A DNA stretch of 30,212 nt, from assembly GCA_023436605.1 (NCBI GenBank), contig JAEZIQ010000106.1, positions 1 through 30,212 on the forward strand, in the 5' to 3' direction. The stretch comes from Actinomycetes bacterium (GTDB lineage Bacteria > Actinomycetota > Thermoleophilia > Solirubrobacterales > 70-9). Positions within the stretch are counted from its first letter, which is position 1; each line of letters opens with the position of its first letter. Positions 14,702 through 23,274 of the stretch are shown in pieces. A program made the translations under genes and the position numbers. A model generated the notes under the pieces. That model did no database searches and was not told the DNA's origin. It saw nothing but the letters and a program-made list of their open reading frames with translations.

Positions 14702-16964
14702 GTCGCTGCTCTCCGGCGCCTGGTCGATCGCGATCGACCCCGCCCGGAGGGACGGCCGAATCGTCGAGAGCGCCTCCGAGGCGGCCTCTGAAGCGAAACT
14801 CGAGCCGTTGCCCTCGACCCTGGACCCGGGCCTTGCGGACGCACTTGCAAGGGGCGGCATCGAGCAGCTCTACAGCCATCAGGCCGAGGCCTTCGAGGCG
14901 GCGGCGGAAGGCAACGTAATCCTCACCACCGCCACTGCCTCCGGCAAATCGCTTGCTTTCAACCTGCCGGTCCTCAACACGATCGCCGCCGACCCCAAGT
15001 CTCGGGCGCTCTACCTTTACCCGACCAAGGCCCTGGCCCAGGACCAGGCGCGCGCCCTGGCCAGACTCGGTTCGCCGAACCTCCGTCCGGCGATCTACGA
15101 CGGCGACACCCCGAAGGACGAGCGCCCGGTGATCCGGCGGCGGTCGAACCTGGTCCTGACCAACCCCGACATGCTTCACGTCGGGATCATGCCCCACCAC
15201 CGCGGCTGGGGTGACTTCTTCGCCAACCTCGAATGGGTGGTGGTCGACGAAGCCCACACCTATCGCGGTGTATTCGGATCTCATGTGGCGAACGTGCTGA
15301 GGCGACTGCGGCGGCTGGCTCGCGCCTACGGCCAGGAGCCGAGGTTCGTGATGGCCTCGGCGACGATCGCGAATCCCGGCGAGCTCGCCGAACGTCTGAC
15401 CGGCGCACCGGCCCGCCTGATCGACGAGGACGGTGCCCCGCGGGCCGGACGCGAGATCAGGATCTGGAATCCGCCCCTGGTCAATCCGGCGATCGGCGCC
15501 CGTCGTTCCGCCCTGGCCGAGGCAGCCGACCTGCTGGCCGACCTGGTCTCCCATGAGGTGCGCACGATCTGCTTCCTCAAGAGCCGTAAAGGGATAGAGC
15601 TGATCCGCAAGTTCGCGGCCGATCGCCTGACCGAACGGGGTCGCCCGGACCTGGCTGCCCGGATCGCGCCGTACCGGGCCGGGTACACACCGGCCCAGCG
15701 GCGGGAGATCGAGCAGAAGCTGGTTTCCGGGGAGCTGCTCGGGGTCGCTTCGACCGACGCGCTGGAGCTCGGGATCGACATCGGCGGCCTTGACGCGGCG
15801 ATCTGCGTCACCTTCCCGGGCACCGTGGCGGGCCTGAAGCAGATGTGGGGCCGGGCCGGACGGCGCGAGCGCGGCCTCGCGGTCTACATCGCAGGGCCGG
15901 ACGGCCTCGACCAGTACTTCTGCCGTCATCCTGACGAGTTCCTCGAGCGGCCGGTCGAGGCGGCGATCCTCGACCACCTTTCACCGGAGATCCGTGACCA
16001 GCATCTGGTCGCCGCCGCCTACGAGCTGCCGCTTACGCCTGAGGACGAGGACTTCTTCGGGCCCGAGCTGGAAGACGTCGGGCAGGCCCTCGTGCTGCGT
16101 GGAGAGCTCCGCAAGGCCGGTAAAGGCCTGGTCCCGCGGCGGGCCGGGTTTGCCGCATCTGACGTTTCGCTCAGGTCTTCATCGGTCGGTGACATCGCCG
16201 TGATCGACCGTGATTCGGGTGAAGTGATCGGCACCGTGGAAACCGGCCGGGCTTTCAGCACGATCCATCCCGGCGCCGTCTACATGCATCTGGGCCAGTC
16301 CTGGGAGGTCGAGCGGCTTGATCCGATCGAGGGGCAGGCGATCGTCCATCGTTTCGATGACGAGTGGTACACCCGTCCCAAGGTCGAGACCGACATCTTC
16401 ATCGACCGCACCCTGGATACGAAGGAAGTGTGCGGGGTGAAGCTCAGCTTCGGCGAGATCTCGGTCACCGACCAGGTGATGGCCTACCAGCGGATCCTCA
16501 GCGCCGACGGCGAAGCCTTCGACCTGGTCGACCTCGACCTGCCGGAACAGGAGTTCGCGACCCGCGGCCTCTGGTACGAGGTGCCGGACGAGTTCATCTC
16601 GGACTTCATGCTGAATGAGATGCTCGGCGCCCTGCATGCGACCGAACACGGTCAGATCGCCGTTCTGCCGCTGATCGCGATGTGCGATCGCTGGGACATC
16701 GGCGGCCTCTCGACCAACCTGCACATGCAGACGGGTACTCCGACCATCTTCATCTACGACGGCCACCCCGGCGGGATCGGACTGACCAAGCGCGCCTTCG
16801 AGCTGTTCCCCCGTCTGGTCGGCGACGCCCTCCGCCTGATCGCCGAGTGTCCCTGCGAGTCCGGTTGTCCCTCCTGCGTCCAGAGCCCCAAGTGCGGGAA
16901 CCTCAACGAGCCCCTCTACAAAGCCGGCGCAATCAGCCTGCTGGAAGCCATGGCCTCCAGCTGA
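14694..16964 (+). CDS. DEAH-box helicase with C-terminal zinc-binding DUF1998 domain (MrfA/SftH-like)
   Basis: The 756-residue superfamily 2 helicase has a Q-motif-like segment LYSHQAEAF (59-67), Walker A TATASGKS (79-86), TNPDML (156-161), DEAH (185-188) and SAT (222-224). The second RecA domain carries motif V STDALELGIDIGG and motif VI MWGRAGRRERG. The C-terminus has the four-cysteine cluster CPCESGCPSCVQSPKCGN, typical of the MZB/DUF1998 domain. The family includes B. subtilis MrfA, a 3'-5' helicase that repairs mitomycin C damage, and mycobacterial SftH. The gene overlaps folP by 8 bases, so it is probably co-transcribed and coupled. No clear ribosome site is seen ahead of the ATG. The partner exonuclease MrfB is not in the window. 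Confidence 0.92.
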   Translation: MSESLLSGAWSIAIDPARRDGRIVESASEAASEAKLEPLPSTLDPGLADALARGGIEQLYSHQAEAFEAAAEGNVILTTATASGKSLAFNLPVLNTIAADPKSRALYLYPTKALAQDQARALARLGSPNLRPAIYDGDTPKDERPVIRRRSNLVLTNPDMLHVGIMPHHRGWGDFFANLEWVVVDEAHTYRGVFGSHVANVLRRLRRLARAYGQEPRFVMASATIANPGELAERLTGAPARLIDEDGAPRAGREIRIWNPPLVNPAIGARRSALAEAADLLADLVSHEVRTICFLKSRKGIELIRKFAADRLTERGRPDLAARIAPYRAGYTPAQRREIEQKLVSGELLGVASTDALELGIDIGGLDAAICVTFPGTVAGLKQMWGRAGRRERGLAVYIAGPDGLDQYFCRHPDEFLERPVEAAILDHLSPEIRDQHLVAAAYELPLTPEDEDFFGPELEDVGQALVLRGELRKAGKGLVPRRAGFAASDVSLRSSSVGDIAVIDRDSGEVIGTVETGRAFSTIHPGAVYMHLGQSWEVERLDPIEGQAIVHRFDDEWYTRPKVETDIFIDRTLDTKEVCGVKLSFGEISVTDQVMAYQRILSADGEAFDLVDLDLPEQEFATRGLWYEVPDEFISDFMLNEMLGALHATEHGQIAVLPLIAMCDRWDIGGLSTNLHMQTGTPTIFIYDGHPGGIGLTKRAFELFPRLVGDALRLIAECPCESGCPSCVQSPKCGNLNEPLYKAGAISLLEAMASS

Positions 16965-16978
16965 ACAATTCGATGTAG

Positions 16979-17051
16979 CCCCACCCAACCATCATTGTTT
17001 GCCATGGGTGGGGCGGGTTGAGAAGGGAGGGCGGGTCGGACCCCGCCCGAC
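16979..17051 (+). repeat. Two-hairpin dispersed element, copy 2
   Basis: Hairpin 1 pairs CCCCACCCA (16979-16987) with TGGGTGGGG (17005-17013). Its 17-base loop contains CCATCATTGTTT, nearly the same as the loop of copy 1. Hairpin 2 pairs GGGCGGG (17029-17035) with CCCGCCC (17042-17048). The core 17014-17051 matches 11010-11047 (opposite strand) at 34 of 38 positions. It begins 15 bases after the helicase stop and lies between that gene and the converging tRNA-Phe, so it could end transcription from either side. Confidence 0.8.
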
Positions 17052-17063
17052 CCCTTGTCCTAG

Positions 17064-17136
17064 TGGCGAGGGCCGGGATCGAACCGGCGACACCACGATT
17101 TTCAGTCGTGTGCTCTACCAACTGAGCTACCTCGCC
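17064..17136 (-). tRNA. tRNA-Phe (anticodon GAA)
   Basis: The minus strand folds as a full 73-base tRNA: acceptor GGCGAGG/CCTCGCC, D-arm GCTC...GAGC, anticodon stem CACGA/TCGTG with loop CTGAAAA (anticodon GAA), and T-arm GCCGG TTCGATC CCGGC. The discriminator base is A at 17064. The 3' CCA is not encoded. A TAGCCT box lies 10 bases upstream of the mature 5' end and may be its -10. Confidence 0.97.
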
Positions 17137-17167
17137 AAGGACGGACAGGCTATCGGGAAACGGCGCT

Positions 17168-18289
17168 TCAGCGACGCTTCGCTGGCCGGACGATGACCAG
17201 GCTGGTCCTGGCCCTGAGACCGGCCACCGAGGCGGTGATCGCCGCCCGGCCTTTTGCCTTGCCGCCGGCTCGCACTTTCACGCGCCGGCTGACGGTACTG
17301 TCGGCCGGAATGGTGACTGACAAGGCAGGCTGAACTCGAACCCGCGAGTTGCCGGATTTGAAGTTGATGGTCCGGGTGGTCGCGGCATCCCCGGTGTTCC
17401 GGATGCTGACCAGGAGCATCTGACTGCCACCCGCCTTCAGCTTCTTGCGGTTGGGCTTCAGCTTCAATCCCTTCAGATTCACCGTGCTTCCGGGGTTGCA
17501 GCCACCGCAGGGGTGTGGCCACTCCTGCTCGCACACGTTGTCCTTCAGGATCATGCCCGGGGGACACTTCGGCGGCTCGGGTGGAGGCCAGGTCTCGATT
17601 TCGGTGCTGCTGTTAGCCAGCCAGATGCCCCCGACCGGCTTCAGGAAGCCACCGATGATGTTGCAGACCGACTGGTCTCCTTCAACCGCGACGATCGGCG
17701 GCTTGGTGCGCCAGACGCCCGCCAGGGCGCCGTCGGTCAGGGCTGTCTTGTCTTCGAAAGCCTTCCCCGAATGCGGCCAGCCGGCGGAGGTCTTGAACTC
17801 GACCGCCAGCGGGGCCAGCTTGCACTTCACGCCGCCGGTGCCCAGGGGGGTGCCGATTTCCTCCGAGAGAGCCTCCAGGTCATCGATGCCGAGTAGCAGC
17901 GAGAGCTTGAGGTCCAGGTCCATGGCGCCGGTCGACTCGTCGTAATGACCGGTGCCATCCTCGGTCAGACCGATCTCGGCGGAGATCCTGACGACGTCCA
18001 GGTCAAGCTCGACGGGCGGGAAGACGAAGCCGGTCTCCTTTGGCACGGTGAAGTCGCCGTTGGTGCCGGAGTAGCTTCCATTCAGTTTCAGGGGAGCGGC
18101 CGGTGGTTTGATCACCAGCTCATCCAGATCCCCGGCCAACGTGCTGCCAATGAAGACACTGGCGTAGTTGAACTCGGGTTCGACCGGGTCACCGACCACT
18201 GACGCCTGCGACTGGCCGGCCATGGCCAGCGAGGCCAGGACGCTCAGAACCAGTCCCGCGACTCTCCCCTTGATCCGATGCGACTTCAT
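17168..18289 (-). CDS. Secreted protein of unknown function, paralogue A
   Basis: The 373-residue protein has a signal peptide (about 1-30, MKSHRIKGRVAGLVLSVLAS then an AxA-like SQA site). The N-terminal beta-rich domain (about 33-240) holds FVFPPVELDLDVV, STGAMDLDLKLSL, CKLAPLAVEF and DQSVCNIIGGF. A Cys-rich linker (CPPGMI...CEQEWPHPCGGC) follows. The C-terminal domain is a CARDB/Ig-like fold (about 275-370, VSIRNTGDAATTRTINF). The start at 18289 has GGAGG six bases upstream; the frame is open 23 codons further but without a ribosome site. The N-terminal domain is closely related to paralogue B next door. No membrane anchor or sorting signal is seen. A surface or matrix role is a guess; I do not recognise the N-terminal domain. 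Confidence 0.75.
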   Translation of the reverse strand: MKSHRIKGRVAGLVLSVLASLAMAGQSQASVVGDPVEPEFNYASVFIGSTLAGDLDELVIKPPAAPLKLNGSYSGTNGDFTVPKETGFVFPPVELDLDVVRISAEIGLTEDGTGHYDESTGAMDLDLKLSLLLGIDDLEALSEEIGTPLGTGGVKCKLAPLAVEFKTSAGWPHSGKAFEDKTALTDGALAGVWRTKPPIVAVEGDQSVCNIIGGFLKPVGGIWLANSSTEIETWPPPEPPKCPPGMILKDNVCEQEWPHPCGGCNPGSTVNLKGLKLKPNRKKLKAGGSQMLLVSIRNTGDAATTRTINFKSGNSRVRVQPALSVTIPADSTVSRRVKVRAGGKAKGRAAITASVAGLRARTSLVIVRPAKRR

Positions 18290-18321
18290 GTCTTTCCTCC
18301 TGACCGTATCACCGAAAAAAG

Positions 18322-18351
18322 AAAGGGCCCCGGATCTCTCCGGGGCCCTTT
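18322..18351 (-). terminator. Strong Rho-independent terminator after paralogue B
   Basis: AAAGGGCCCCGG (18322-18333) and CCGGGGCCCTTT (18340-18351) pair over 12 bp with a 6-base loop. On the minus strand the stem is followed by a T-rich tail (TTTCTTTTTTC, counting from the stem). This is the clearest intrinsic terminator in the window. It separates paralogues A and B into different transcripts. Confidence 0.9.
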
Positions 18352-18379
18352 CATTCATTCATTGCGAGAAGCGCTTTCG

Positions 18380-19597
18380 CTACTTCTTCACCGTCAGGGT
18401 GGACTTACCTGACTTGCCGTTGGCCGACGCCGTGATGGTCGCCTTGCCCTTGGCCTTCTTGGTGGCCGAGACAGTGATCTTCTTGCTCACGGTCTTCTTG
18501 GCACCAACCGTGACCTTGACGGTCTTCGGGGCCTTGACCTGCTTGTTGCTCGACTTGATCTTCACGGTAACCGTGGTGGCCTTGTTGCCGGTGTTGGTCA
18601 CCTTGATCGTCAGAGTGGCTTTCTTGCCCTTCTTGATCGAACCCTTGGCCGGAGTCACAGCAACCTTGCTGATATTGGCCTTGTGGTCCTGGCAGTCCGG
18701 CGGGGTGCCGACCTTGCCAACCGGGCAAGCCGGATCCGTGCAGTCGGGGTAGGTGCCGACCTTGCCCTCGTCCTCACACGTCGGCTCGGGCGGATCCTCA
18801 CAGTTGGGCATGTTGCCGACCTTGCCGTGTTCCTCACAGGTCTCGACCGGAGGAGCGTCTGCGGTCTTCGTCGGCATATCGGCGAGCGGGTCGGTGCTGT
18901 TGGCCAGCCAGATACCACCGACCGGCTTCAGGAAGCCACCGATGATGTTGCAGACCGACTGGTCACCTTCAACCGCGACGATCGACGGCTTGTAGCGCCA
19001 CGCACCAGCGAGGGCTCCGTCGGTCAGGGCTTCCTTGTCTTCGAAAGCCTTGCCGGGGTGGGGCCAGCCACCGGAGGTCTTGAACTCGACCGCCAGCGGT
19101 GCCAGCTTGCACTTCAGGGCACCGGTACCCAGCGGGATGCCGACTTCCTGCGAGAGAGCCTCCAGGTCGTCGGTACCGAGCGTGAGCGAGAGCTTGAGGC
19201 TCAGGTCCATGGCGCCGGTCGACTCGTTGTAGGAGCCGGTGCCGTTCTCGGTCAGGCCGATCTCACCGGTGATCTTGACGACGTCCAGGTCGACCTCGAC
19301 CGGCGGGAAGACCAGGCCGGTGTCCTTGTCGACGCTGAAGTTGCCGTTGGTGTCGGTGTACTTGCCGTTGATGGCGATCGGGGTGTCCGGCGGCTGCAGC
19401 ACGAAATCGTCGACGTCACCGGCGACCGTGGTGCCGACGAAGAGGCCGACGTAATTGAATTCGGCGTTGACGTCATCGCCGACGGTTGATGCCTTGGCGC
19501 TGCCGGCGCCGATGGCCAGGACCATGAAGGCAGCGACAGCCAGCAAAGCTGCGACGGCGGCCTTTACGCCCTTGATTGATAGTGCGGTGCTATTCAT
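18380..19597 (-). CDS. Secreted protein of unknown function, paralogue B (A/C mosaic)
   Basis: The 405-residue protein starts at ATG 19597 with GGAGG nearby. It has a signal peptide (about 1-37, ending SAKAS). The N-terminal domain (about 38-250) is clearly homologous to paralogue A (FVF/LVFPPVE, STGAMDLSLKLSL, DQSVCNIIGGFLKPVGGIW). A linker with three GKVGxxPxCxD units follows. The Lys-rich CARDB/Ig-like C-terminal domain (about 308-405) is nearly identical to that of paralogue C. At DNA level 116 bases (18433-18548) are exactly the same as 19789-19904 in C. The gene is thus a recombinant of A-type and C-type parts. Function is unknown; it should lie outside the membrane. Confidence 0.78.
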   Translation of the reverse strand: MNSTALSIKGVKAAVAALLAVAAFMVLAIGAGSAKASTVGDDVNAEFNYVGLFVGTTVAGDVDDFVLQPPDTPIAINGKYTDTNGNFSVDKDTGLVFPPVEVDLDVVKITGEIGLTENGTGSYNESTGAMDLSLKLSLTLGTDDLEALSQEVGIPLGTGALKCKLAPLAVEFKTSGGWPHPGKAFEDKEALTDGALAGAWRYKPSIVAVEGDQSVCNIIGGFLKPVGGIWLANSTDPLADMPTKTADAPPVETCEEHGKVGNMPNCEDPPEPTCEDEGKVGTYPDCTDPACPVGKVGTPPDCQDHKANISKVAVTPAKGSIKKGKKATLTIKVTNTGNKATTVTVKIKSSNKQVKAPKTVKVTVGAKKTVSKKITVSATKKAKGKATITASANGKSGKSTLTVKK

Positions 19598-19680
19598 CTT
19601 TTCCTCCGTGGCCTTGTCCCAATTGGTCGGCCGATTGATTTCTCCCTAGATGGAACGGGTCCCTGCTAAGTAAGCGGGTC

Positions 19681-19704
19681 GGGCCCCGGATTGCTCCGGG
19701 GCCC
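19681..19704 (-). terminator. GC-rich hairpin after paralogue C
   Basis: GGGCCCCGG (19681-19689) pairs with CCGGGGCCC (19696-19704) around ATTGCT. The same GGGCCCCGG core is used in the terminator at 18322, but no T-run follows here. It lies between paralogue C and the start of B. Confidence 0.6.
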
Positions 19705-19736
19705 TTCCCCAATGCTGCGAGTAGTGCCGGTCGGCG

Positions 19737-20921
19737 CTACTTCTTGACGGTCAGGGTGGACTTGCCGGACTTGCTGCCGACCTTGGCGGTGATGGTCGCC
19801 TTGCCCTTGGCCTTCTTGGTGGCCGAGACAGTGATCTTCTTGCTCACGGTCTTCTTGGCACCAACCGTGACCTTGACGGTCTTCGGGGCCTTGACCTGCT
19901 TGTTACTGGACGTGACCTTCACGGTAACCGTGCCGGACTTGGTGCCGCTGTTGGTCACCTTGATCGTCAGAGTGGCTTTCTTGCCCTTCTTGATCGAGCC
20001 CTTGGCCGGAGTCACAGCAACCTTGCTGATATTGACCACGAGCGGATCGGTGCAGTTCGGCGGGGTGCCGACCTTCGGAGCCGGGCAAACCGGATCGGTG
20101 CAGTTCGGCGGGGTGCCGACCTTGCCCGGGGGGCACTCGGCGGGCGGGTCAACAACCTCGGCCTTGCCGCCGAGCCAGATCTCACCCTGGAGGCCGTCGA
20201 GACCTTCGGGCCAATCCTCGATGAAGGCGGGGAGGAGGGCCAGGAGTTCGGCGCACTCGGTGCCTTCCGCCATCGGCGGGGCGTTTTCAATCGAGCTGAA
20301 CGGAACTGCGGGCCAGGAGCCGTAGATGGCGCCGTCACGTGAAGGCGAGGCAAACGCGGCAGCCGGGAAACTCAGGTCACCGCCGCCTTCGCCGGCACCC
20401 GGGAAGGTGAGGGTGTCCGTCGTGTTGACCGCGAGGTTGAACGGCAGGCGGCAGGCCAGGTCAGCTTCCGGCGGATCGAACTGAAGGGTCAGAGCCAGCG
20501 GGATCGACGAAGTGAAAGCTCCGGTGGCCCGATCGAAGTTGCCGGTGAACGGACCGGTGGCGCCGAGGATGATGTCGACGTGCGGGCCGAGGATCGAGGC
20601 GATCAGCGGTTCGTCGGCGGGAAGCTCAATCCGCTGAGTCGGGAAATTGAAGCCCGACTGAGTTGCCGAGAAAGCGCCGTCCTCGGCGAGCGCGCCCTGA
20701 ACTGTGACGGGGCTCTCCGCCGGCGGGTTAGCGTCGATCGGACCGAGCAGTTCCGGCAGGACAGCGATCTTGCCCTCATCAAAGGTCATTTTCAGCGTTC
20801 CGTCAGCGGCATTGGCCGAGCTGGCAGAAATTGCCGAAACGGCAAAGACGGCTGCCAGCGCCAGCAGAAGCGCCTTCAGCTTGTTAGATACGTGGCCCAT
20901 TCGGCCCGACTTCTCCCTCAT
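19737..20921 (-). CDS. Secreted protein of unknown function, paralogue C
   Basis: The 394-residue protein has a signal peptide (about 1-45, ending SSANAADG). Its N-terminal domain (about 46-280) is only distantly like A and B, sharing FNFPTQRIELP, a Cys-Arg-Leu-Pro site, DGAIYGSW and GEIWLGG in the same order. A linker with two KVGTPPNCTDP units and a Lys-rich CARDB/Ig-like C-terminal domain follow, shared with B. Of three in-frame ATGs (20927, 20921, 20900), 20921 has the best spacing from AGGGAG (7 bases). Function is unknown. The many lysines in the C-terminal domain suggest binding to anionic envelope polymers, which is speculative. Confidence 0.75.
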   Translation of the reverse strand: MREKSGRMGHVSNKLKALLLALAAVFAVSAISASSANAADGTLKMTFDEGKIAVLPELLGPIDANPPAESPVTVQGALAEDGAFSATQSGFNFPTQRIELPADEPLIASILGPHVDIILGATGPFTGNFDRATGAFTSSIPLALTLQFDPPEADLACRLPFNLAVNTTDTLTFPGAGEGGGDLSFPAAAFASPSRDGAIYGSWPAVPFSSIENAPPMAEGTECAELLALLPAFIEDWPEGLDGLQGEIWLGGKAEVVDPPAECPPGKVGTPPNCTDPVCPAPKVGTPPNCTDPLVVNISKVAVTPAKGSIKKGKKATLTIKVTNSGTKSGTVTVKVTSSNKQVKAPKTVKVTVGAKKTVSKKITVSATKKAKGKATITAKVGSKSGKSTLTVKK

Positions 20922-20985
20922 GGTCATTCTCCCTAAAGAGTTGTGGCCGTTGATCGACCTTTTTTCCCTGTCCGATCCTGCGATT

Positions 20986-21007
20986 CCACCGCCGTGACGG
21001 TGGTCAC
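20986..21007. promoter_or_regulatory. Overlapping palindromes between paralogue C and kup
   Basis: CCACCG/CGGTGG (20986-20991 with 20998-21003) and GTGAC/GTCAC (20994-20998 with 21003-21007) overlap. They lie in the 217-base gap between two divergent genes. They could be an operator for either gene. Nothing else definite is seen in this gap. Confidence 0.3.
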
Positions 21008-21138
21008 ACAGGTCCAATTACGCGTCAGCATACCGAAAGCCGCATCACTTCGCAGACATTCGTTTCACAAGTCCCGGATGCCGCGTTTCTCGCCTCCGTG
21101 CTTTTCTGACTGCCGGGAGGACGTAACCTCTCGGCCTG

Positions 21139-23064
21139 ATGACGGCGCCCTCCTCGTCCAGGAAGCGTTCCCGGAAATCCACGGCCGGAGCGGCCGCGCT
21201 CACTCTCGGCGCGCTGGGCGTGGTCTTCGGTGACATCGGCACCAGTCCGCTCTACGCCTTCCAGACCGTTTTCCAGGCGGACCACCAGGCGGTCAAGCCC
21301 ACCGATACCGACGTTTTCGGGGTGATCTCACTCGTTTTCTGGTCGATCACGATGATCGTTTCGGTCAAGTTCGTCACTTTCATCATGCGGGCCGACAACG
21401 ACGGTGAGGGCGGGATCATGGCCCTGATCGCCCTGATGCAGGGTGCCGCCCTCAAACACAGGCACCTGAAGGCAGCCCTGATCGCCGCCGGACTGTTCGG
21501 GGTGGCTCTTTTTTACGGCGACGGCATGATCACCCCGGCGATCTCGGTCATGTCCGCCGTCGAGGGCGTGGAGGTCGCGGCGCCATCCCTTTCCAACCTG
21601 GTTCTGCCGATGACGATCGCAGTCCTGATCGTGCTCTTTGCTGCCCAGAGGTTCGGCACCCAGATCATCGGCCACGCCTTTGGTCCCGTGATGGTGCTCT
21701 GGTTCGTCGTCATCGCGATCGGAGGCATCAGCCAGATCCTCGAAGACCCGGAGATCATCAAGGCTCTCAATCCTGCCTACGGCTTCAATTTCTTTGCCGA
21801 ACATCCGACGATCACTTTCATCGCCCTCGGCGCGATCGTCCTGACCATCACCGGCGCCGAAGCCCTGTATGCCGACATGGGTCACTTCGGCCGGCCCCCG
21901 ATCCGGCGGGCGTGGTTCCTGCTCGTCTTCCCGGCACTGACCCTGAATTACCTTGGGCAGGGTTCGCTCGTGCTGGAGGATCCTTCCTCGGTTTCGAGCC
22001 CTTTCTTTCTCCTCTTCCCTGACTGGTCTCACATCCCGATGGTCATCCTCGCGACGGTGGCGACAGTGATCGCCTCGCAGGCGGTCATCTCAGGGGCCTT
22101 TTCGGTGACCAAACAGGCGATCCAGCTCGGATACCTGCCCCGCCTGTCCATCCGCCAAACCTCGAACACCGAGATCGGCCAGATCTACATGCCGGCCGTC
22201 AACTGGACCCTGTTTGTCGCGGTCGTGATTCTCGTCCTCGGCTTCGGCTCCTCGGCCGCGCTCGCGTCGGCCTACGGGATCGCCGTGATCGGCACCCTGA
22301 CTATCGATGCGATCCTCTTCCTCGTCGTCCTTCGGAAGCTCTGGCAGAAGCCGCTCTGGATGGCGATCGCCTTCGGCGCGGTTTTCCTGACGATCGACTT
22401 CACCTTCCTCGCCGCCAACCTGACCAAGATCGAGCATGGGGGCTGGTTCCCGCTTACGATCGGGCTGATCATCTTTACGGTGATCGCCACCTGGGATCGC
22501 GGCTACAAGGCAACTTCGGCCAGGCGGGCCCAGCTTGAGGGTTCCCTGGTGGATCTGGTCGACGAGATCAACCGGATGGACCCGGGGCCCTTGCGGGTCC
22601 GGGGCACCGCGGTCTATCTGAACGCCCGGACCGAGACCGCTCCGTCGGCATTCCGGTCCACCCTGGAACGCGACAGGATCGTCCATGACCGGGTCATCGT
22701 CCTCTCCGTGGTCACGGCCCGGACTCCCTTCGTTGCCGATGCGGACCGGATCGAAGTCGACGACCTTGGCTACGACTACGACGGCATTTCCCGGGTAACT
22801 GCGACGATCGGATTCATGGACGTACCCGACGTTCCCCACCTCCTCGAGCTCGCCAACGAATCACTCACGGAGGGTCCGATCAACCTTGACGACGCCTACT
22901 ACTACCTCTCGAACGTCCTGATCCGCCCCGACGGCGACACCCGGCTTCACCTGCTCCGCAAACGCCTCTTCATCGCCATGGCCCGCAACGCCTCCAGTCC
23001 GGTCGACCACTTCCGCCTCCCCGCCGAAAGAACCGTCATCGAAAGCACCGGCATCTCGATCTAG
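21139..23064 (+). CDS. kup: KUP-family potassium uptake transporter
   Basis: The 641-residue protein has about 12 membrane helices (residues about 20-450) and a cytoplasmic C-terminal domain. Family motifs include ALGVVFGDIGTSPLYAF (about 25-41), DNDGEGGIMALIAL, FYGDGMITPAISVMSAVEG, GHFGRPPIRRAW and SQAVISGAFSVTKQAIQLGY. KUP proteins take up K+ with protons, and several respond to turgor or c-di-AMP. The length is normal. The only Shine-Dalgarno-like site (GGGAGGA) is about 18 bases from the ATG, too far for normal use, and no earlier in-frame start exists, so initiation may be weak or leaderless. I see no c-di-AMP riboswitch core upstream. Confidence 0.95.
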   Translation: MTAPSSSRKRSRKSTAGAAALTLGALGVVFGDIGTSPLYAFQTVFQADHQAVKPTDTDVFGVISLVFWSITMIVSVKFVTFIMRADNDGEGGIMALIALMQGAALKHRHLKAALIAAGLFGVALFYGDGMITPAISVMSAVEGVEVAAPSLSNLVLPMTIAVLIVLFAAQRFGTQIIGHAFGPVMVLWFVVIAIGGISQILEDPEIIKALNPAYGFNFFAEHPTITFIALGAIVLTITGAEALYADMGHFGRPPIRRAWFLLVFPALTLNYLGQGSLVLEDPSSVSSPFFLLFPDWSHIPMVILATVATVIASQAVISGAFSVTKQAIQLGYLPRLSIRQTSNTEIGQIYMPAVNWTLFVAVVILVLGFGSSAALASAYGIAVIGTLTIDAILFLVVLRKLWQKPLWMAIAFGAVFLTIDFTFLAANLTKIEHGGWFPLTIGLIIFTVIATWDRGYKATSARRAQLEGSLVDLVDEINRMDPGPLRVRGTAVYLNARTETAPSAFRSTLERDRIVHDRVIVLSVVTARTPFVADADRIEVDDLGYDYDGISRVTATIGFMDVPDVPHLLELANESLTEGPINLDDAYYYLSNVLIRPDGDTRLHLLRKRLFIAMARNASSPVDHFRLPAERTVIESTGISI

Positions 23065-23159
23065 GCGTGGACTTCAGTCCGGACAGTGGTTGGTCGTCTC
23101 CCCGCCAGGAGCTGCCGCTGGGTGGGCAACTCCGGATCTACCGGGTGAGAGTGAGTGAG

Positions 23160-23232
23160 TGGGCCGTGAAGGGATCGAACCTTCGACCTTGAGATTAAGA
23201 GTCTCCTGCTCTACCAGCTGAGCTAACGGCCC
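23160..23232 (-). tRNA. tRNA-Lys (anticodon CTT)
   Basis: The minus strand folds as a 73-base tRNA: acceptor GGGCCGT/ACGGCCC, D-arm GCTC...GAGC, anticodon loop CTCTTAA (anticodon CTT), T-arm GAAGG TTCGATC CCTTC, and discriminator A at 23160. The top pair of the anticodon stem (G-A) is mismatched. CCA is not encoded. TATACT (23272-23267) lies upstream as a likely -10. Confidence 0.97.
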
Positions 23233-23266
23233 GGAAGGTGGCTTCGGTGGATGAAGCCGGATGGGA

Positions 23267-23272
23267 AGTATA
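23267..23272 (-). promoter_or_regulatory. -10 box of tRNA-Lys
   Basis: TATACT on the minus strand matches the consensus at five of six bases and lies 34 bases ahead of the mature 5' end. No clear -35 is seen, because that region is occupied by the terminator hairpin of the upstream gene. Confidence 0.45.
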
Positions 23273-23274
23273 GA

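Noticed and set aside
14652..15977. Minus-strand open frame of 441 codons inside the helicase gene
   Set aside because: The helicase motifs on the plus strand are complete, and the minus frame has no recognisable domain.
20922..21138. c-di-AMP (ydaO-type) riboswitch ahead of kup
   Set aside because: None of the conserved core sequences or the expected stem order can be found in the leader.
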